From: UBA1351 sp965140555
Lineage (GTDB): Bacteria; Bacillota; Clostridia; Lachnospirales; Vallitaleaceae
Assembly (NCBI GenBank): GCA_965140555.1
Contig: OZ223259.1
Span: forward strand, 2,728,001-2,792,000
Reading direction: 5' to 3'
Length of the DNA stretch: 64,000 nucleotides
Shown here: one piece after another, positions 60,799 through 64,000 of the stretch
Layout of the letters: each line of letters opens with the position of its first letter
Numbering within the stretch: the stretch's first letter is position 1
Translations under genes and position numbers: made by a program
The notes under the pieces: generated by a model
Seen by the model: the letters and a program-made list of their open reading frames with translations, nothing else
What the model was told of the DNA's origin: nothing
The model's database searches: none

Positions 60799-62823
60799 TT
60801 AAATCCTAAATTGTTTCATCATCTTATCGAGCTCTTCAGTCATAGATTTAAGGGCTGTAACTTTTTCGGAAATTTCATTTTGTTTTGAAATTTGCTCTTC
60901 ACATGCAGCAGAAACTTCTTCTGTACTTGCAGCATTTTCCTCGGCTATTGCAGCCAGAGTTGTTATAACGTGTTCAATGTCATCGCCGCGATCAGTAATT
61001 TTTTGAGTAGCTTCAACGATTTCTTGAATACGGGTTTGTGTTTCGTGGATAGCATCATTAATGCTAGTATACTTGCTTTTTACATTATTATTTTTTTCAT
61101 TTTGAAGTATCGCTGTTTTTTCACCTTCGTCAACGGATGTTACCGAAAGCTTTGAATTTTCAAGAAGAGTAGCAATCTTGGCATCAATTTGTGCGGTTGC
61201 TATTGAAGATTGTTCAGCGAGTTTTCTGATTTCATCAGCGACAACAGCAAAACCTTTTCCCGATTCACCTGCTCTAGCAGCCTCTATTGCAGCATTAAGG
61301 GCAAGGAGATTGGTTTGGTCTGCAATACTGGCTATTAATTGACTGAACTCAGATATATCTGTTACATTAGCGTTTGTATCTTCGACTAAACGACGGATAG
61401 AAAGCATCATATCTTGATTTTTTGATGAGAGAACAGAAAGTTCTTCAAAGTCATTCATACCTGCTGTTACATTAGAGTTAATTTCATTAAATACATCTCT
61501 GATCATGTAAATCGCATCATTTTCCTTGTTAACCTGACCCATGAGTAATTTTATTTTGTCAGCCCCGTTTTCAGTTTCAGAAGCTTGAGAAGTGGCAGCG
61601 CTTGCAATATCGCCAACGGTAACACCTATCATCTGGGATAAATTTAACATATCGCTTGAATAAGATGAAATAACCTCTGATGAGTCACTCACTTGTGATG
61701 ATGAAATATGTATTTTTGCAATCAGATCGTGTAGGTTTGTTTTCAAAACATTAAAGGCTTTTCCAAGATCACCGATTTCATCTTTTCTATTAATTACATT
61801 TGGATCCATTTGGATGGTAAAATCACCTTTAGCGATACTGTTTGAATAACTAACAATATTCTTTATAGGTTTAATTAGTCTTCTAACGAAGAAATAAACA
61901 ATAACACCACTACTCAAAATAATGCAAAGCAGAATAACTAGACTTGTAACAATACTTGTGATTCTGGATTGTACAAGTGATGCATCACTTGTATAAGCAA
62001 TAATATAAGAATTAAGTGGCTCATAGAATTGATACGCTAAAAGTGCATTTGTATCCATAAATCGTGTTTGAATATTTCCATCTTTGGTTTCGACCATTTC
62101 CTGGAATAAATCTGGTGACATGTTGCTTAAGGCATAGTCATCGTTATAGATAAGTTCTTCATCTAAAGACCCGAAAATATTTCCATCTTTGTCTATCATG
62201 AGAACTTGTATATCCTCATTATTTAAACTAGGATAAATGATATCTTTTGTGAAAGAATAAGCGTTAAGGGAATAAAGTACAAACCCATAATAAGTGCCAT
62301 TAGATCTTACTGATGCAGCAACACCTATGACAGGTTTACCATTTGCAGGTGCAACCTGTGGTTCTCCTATTTTAAGTTCTCCAGTTGGATTAGCGTCAAA
62401 ATACTTATAGTAAACTGAATCAGTAAATTCTCGAGGTGTTTCGGTAAAAATACCTAATGAATCTAATGCTGCAATACCGGTGTCTGCTTGTGTTATTAAG
62501 GTGTTATTAATGACACTGGAGGCTTCTTTAGGAACCTTAAGTTGATTCATTACTAATTCCACAGCATCTGTGTCAGTCAGATCATAGTTTTTGAAAAAGT
62601 CTTGTATAACCTTATTATTTGCCGTTGCTTTTACCATACTTGCGTGATCATTTATAAAAATGTCAAAACTATTTGTTACGGTGTAGATTGAACTGTCTAA
62701 TTCATTATAAGCTTGTTTGATATCGCTATTATCAATTTTAAGAATAAAATATGAAGAAATAATAAGAAGTGAAACGATTAAAATTACTGTTACCGGTAAA
62801 AAGAATTTTTGAAATAGCTTCAT
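60799..62823 (-). CDS. Methyl-accepting chemotaxis protein (dCache type)
   Basis: 674 residues, AGGAGGTAACC before ATG. TM1 about residues 7-29, an outside sensor of about 255 residues (with FTDSVYYKYFDANPTG and PVIGVAASVRSNGTYYGFVLYSL, typical of dCache), TM2 about 286-311, HAMP (IKPIKNIVSYSNSIAKGDFTIQ), then the signalling helix with the conserved hairpin tip NLLALNAAIEAARAGESGKGFAVVADEIRKLAEQS. It reports ligands to CheA/CheW. Being alone here, it depends on chemotaxis genes elsewhere. It implies a motile organism. Confidence 0.95.
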   Translation of the reverse strand: MKLFQKFFLPVTVILIVSLLIISSYFILKIDNSDIKQAYNELDSSIYTVTNSFDIFINDHASMVKATANNKVIQDFFKNYDLTDTDAVELVMNQLKVPKEASSVINNTLITQADTGIAALDSLGIFTETPREFTDSVYYKYFDANPTGELKIGEPQVAPANGKPVIGVAASVRSNGTYYGFVLYSLNAYSFTKDIIYPSLNNEDIQVLMIDKDGNIFGSLDEELIYNDDYALSNMSPDLFQEMVETKDGNIQTRFMDTNALLAYQFYEPLNSYIIAYTSDASLVQSRITSIVTSLVILLCIILSSGVIVYFFVRRLIKPIKNIVSYSNSIAKGDFTIQMDPNVINRKDEIGDLGKAFNVLKTNLHDLIAKIHISSSQVSDSSEVISSYSSDMLNLSQMIGVTVGDIASAATSQASETENGADKIKLLMGQVNKENDAIYMIRDVFNEINSNVTAGMNDFEELSVLSSKNQDMMLSIRRLVEDTNANVTDISEFSQLIASIADQTNLLALNAAIEAARAGESGKGFAVVADEIRKLAEQSSIATAQIDAKIATLLENSKLSVTSVDEGEKTAILQNEKNNNVKSKYTSINDAIHETQTRIQEIVEATQKITDRGDDIEHVITTLAAIAEENAASTEEVSAACEEQISKQNEISEKVTALKSMTEELDKMMKQFRI

Positions 62824-63195
62824 GGTTACCTCCTTTTTAATGATATGGGGTTATATTGGACGCATCTGATTGAATGGGATTTTGGTTTTATAGACAAGAC
62901 GCTAGAAACTTCTATTGACAGCAACGCAGTCTGTAGGAAAACAACAAATCATTAATCTTCTTATGAGCGTGTCAATGCACTAGCTATAATAATGGGAAAG
63001 GATAAAAAGTGAAATGGGTAACCGAAAAGAGAAATAAGTTTATGTGTATCATAACTATAATAATTATAACAGATAATATCAGGCTATGTGTTACATAATT
63101 GTGAATATATTTCAGAAAATTCAAAATATTTTTCAGAATCTTTGAATACTATGAGTGTGTTTTACAGAATTTCATAGTTGAGAGAATGGATACTT

Positions 63196-63225
63196 TTGAC
63201 ACGCAAATCAATAGGTTGCTATAAT
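63196..63225 (+). promoter_or_regulatory. Consensus promoter without an intact gene
   Basis: TTGACA (63196-63201), 18-base spacer, TATAAT (63220-63225). Downstream only a 24-residue open frame (63265-63339) is found before the convergent MarR gene. It may be a deletion remnant or the promoter of a small RNA. The rest of 62824-63349 shows no gene. Confidence 0.5.
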
Positions 63226-63349
63226 GGAAGGGGAGAGAACGATTAAGATTAAGGTATTCCAATAATGGAGCATCTAAAGAAAGGCGAGGTGATGACGTCA
63301 GTTTATTCAATTTCTCAAGCATGGTTTATTGGCACCTGAATAGAAGGAA

Positions 63350-63772
63350 CTACTGATGTGTGGCATATAAACGTGTGATTTTGTCACACATCGTTGAAAA
63401 GGCCCGTACTTCATCGTCATTGAGAGCTCCTTCAATGAGGTTTATAATCTCATTGCCAAACGCATCAACACGATCTAGAAAATCCTTGCCTTCCTGAGTT
63501 AGAAGGATGTTATAAGAACGTCGGTCCGTCTGTTTCCGTTCTTGAATAATATAGTGCTTCTCCAGCAAACGTTTCGTTACTTTGGAAATACCTGATTGTG
63601 AAATACCCCGCATTTCAGCCAGCTCCTTGGTTGTTTTGGAACCATGCTTATTTAATGTATCAAGGATATAATATTGAGCATTCGACACACCTTCTACATT
63701 GAACTGATTGGAATGGGAGACAATCATACATTGGAAAGGAATATAGTTTTTTTCGAGATCGTTGTTGCGCAT
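63350..63772 (-). CDS. MarR-family transcriptional regulator
   Basis: 140 residues, AGGAGG upstream. The winged helix is visible: AQYYILDTLNKHGSKTTKELAEMRGISQSGISKVTKRLLEKHYI, with the wing ERKQTDRRSYNILLTQEG. The gene lies 11 bp after the UvrA-like gene on the same strand, so the two form one operon. It may repress that operon and respond to the compound the UvrA-like protein protects against. Confidence 0.93.
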   Translation of the reverse strand: MRNNDLEKNYIPFQCMIVSHSNQFNVEGVSNAQYYILDTLNKHGSKTTKELAEMRGISQSGISKVTKRLLEKHYIIQERKQTDRRSYNILLTQEGKDFLDRVDAFGNEIINLIEGALNDDEVRAFSTMCDKITRLYATHQ

Positions 63773-63783
63773 GTGTGTACCTC

Positions 63784-64000
63784 CTAGTGATGGATATATT
63801 GGTTTAAGTAGTTTCCGGTTAATGAATTCGGACAGTGAATGATGTCTTTGGGTAATCCTGTGAAGATAATCTGACCGCCGTTCTGACCGGCATAAGGACC
63901 CATATCAATAATCCAGTCCGCTTCACAAATGATATCCAGGTTATGTTCAATGACAATAAGCGTTGACTGTTGTTCCAAAAGTTGATTCATGACACCGATT
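63784..64000 (-). CDS. UvrA-like ABC ATPase, C-terminal part (5' end outside window)
   Basis: The frame is open to the window edge, leaving 71 codons. STLIVIEHNLDIICEADWIIDMGPYAGQNGGQIIFTG is the conserved end of UvrA-family proteins (switch His in IEHN, then DxGP and GGG). The short distance to a MarR gene is more typical of the UvrA-type drug-resistance paralogues (DrrC/UvrA2-like) than of the repair uvrA, which usually follows uvrB. Which one it is needs the upstream sequence. Confidence 0.85.
   Translation of the reverse strand, partial: IGVMNQLLEQQSTLIVIEHNLDIICEADWIIDMGPYAGQNGGQIIFTGLPKDIIHCPNSLTGNYLNQYIHH

Noticed and set aside
63265..63339. 24-codon open frame after the consensus promoter at 63196
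   Set aside because: Weak binding site and too short to judge; described only with the promoter.

Overview
The window looks like a chromosomal segment of a low-GC, anaerobic Bacillota, most likely class Clostridia. The reasons are the strong AGGAGG-type ribosome binding sites, the AT-rich intergenic DNA, an operon of ferredoxin-fused MinD-type ATPases with NifX-like and DUF134 proteins, several ECF sigma/anti-sigma pairs, a BlaI/BlaR1-type pair, and many AraC- and DeoR-controlled ABC importers. No rRNA, tRNA, phage, plasmid-replication, CRISPR or full insertion-sequence genes were seen. The genus cannot be named from the sequence alone.

Layout. 0-4.6 kb: end of an oligopeptide ABC operon, an ECF sigma/anti-sigma pair, a Nudix/nucleotidyltransferase pair and an Ntn-type amide hydrolase. 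4.7-8.5 kb: a decayed iron-siderophore-type locus (MATE exporter, FecE-type ATPase, remnants of permease and binding protein, broken AraC regulator). 8.6-15.4 kb: an unknown protein, then an intact AraC regulator followed by a complete five-gene nickel/peptide-type importer. 15.5-17.5 kb: a broken FtsX-type permease. 17.5-22 kb: an M56 sensor/BlaI pair and a secreted GH5 glycanase. 22-26 kb: a heme oxygenase-like gene and a DUF134/NifX/MinD-ferredoxin operon. 26-31.5 kb: a serine hydrolase, a second ECF sigma/anti-sigma pair, a second Ntn-type hydrolase, a MITE and small proteins. 31.8-51.7 kb: a large glycan-use locus with two ABC sugar importers, GH105, an (alpha/alpha)-toroid-like protein, a frameshifted GH38 alpha-mannosidase, two CehA/McbA-type PHP proteins, AraC and DeoR regulators and a HAD phosphatase. 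51.8-56.7 kb: an ABC exporter plus two-component system. 56.7-59.3 kb: a MoxR ATPase/metallopeptidase-VWA/small-protein operon. 59.4-64 kb: an interrupted phosphotransferase gene, a chemoreceptor, and the end of a MarR/UvrA-like operon.

Two themes stand out. First, gene decay by small events: an amber codon where the MATE family has Trp, an opal codon where a phosphotransferase probably had Trp, a one-base loss in a T run in GH38, and at least four internal deletions that fuse or shift genes between 7.0 and 16.8 kb. Second, a short non-autonomous transposable element (MITE) with 14-bp terminal inverted repeats. One copy has an exact 9-bp target duplication, and a shortened copy supplies the stop codon of a MinD-type ATPase gene.

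The most system-like loci are the glycan locus with two PHP metallohydrolases, the DUF134 operon with a 15-bp perfect inverted repeat at its promoter, and the MoxR/VWA triad.
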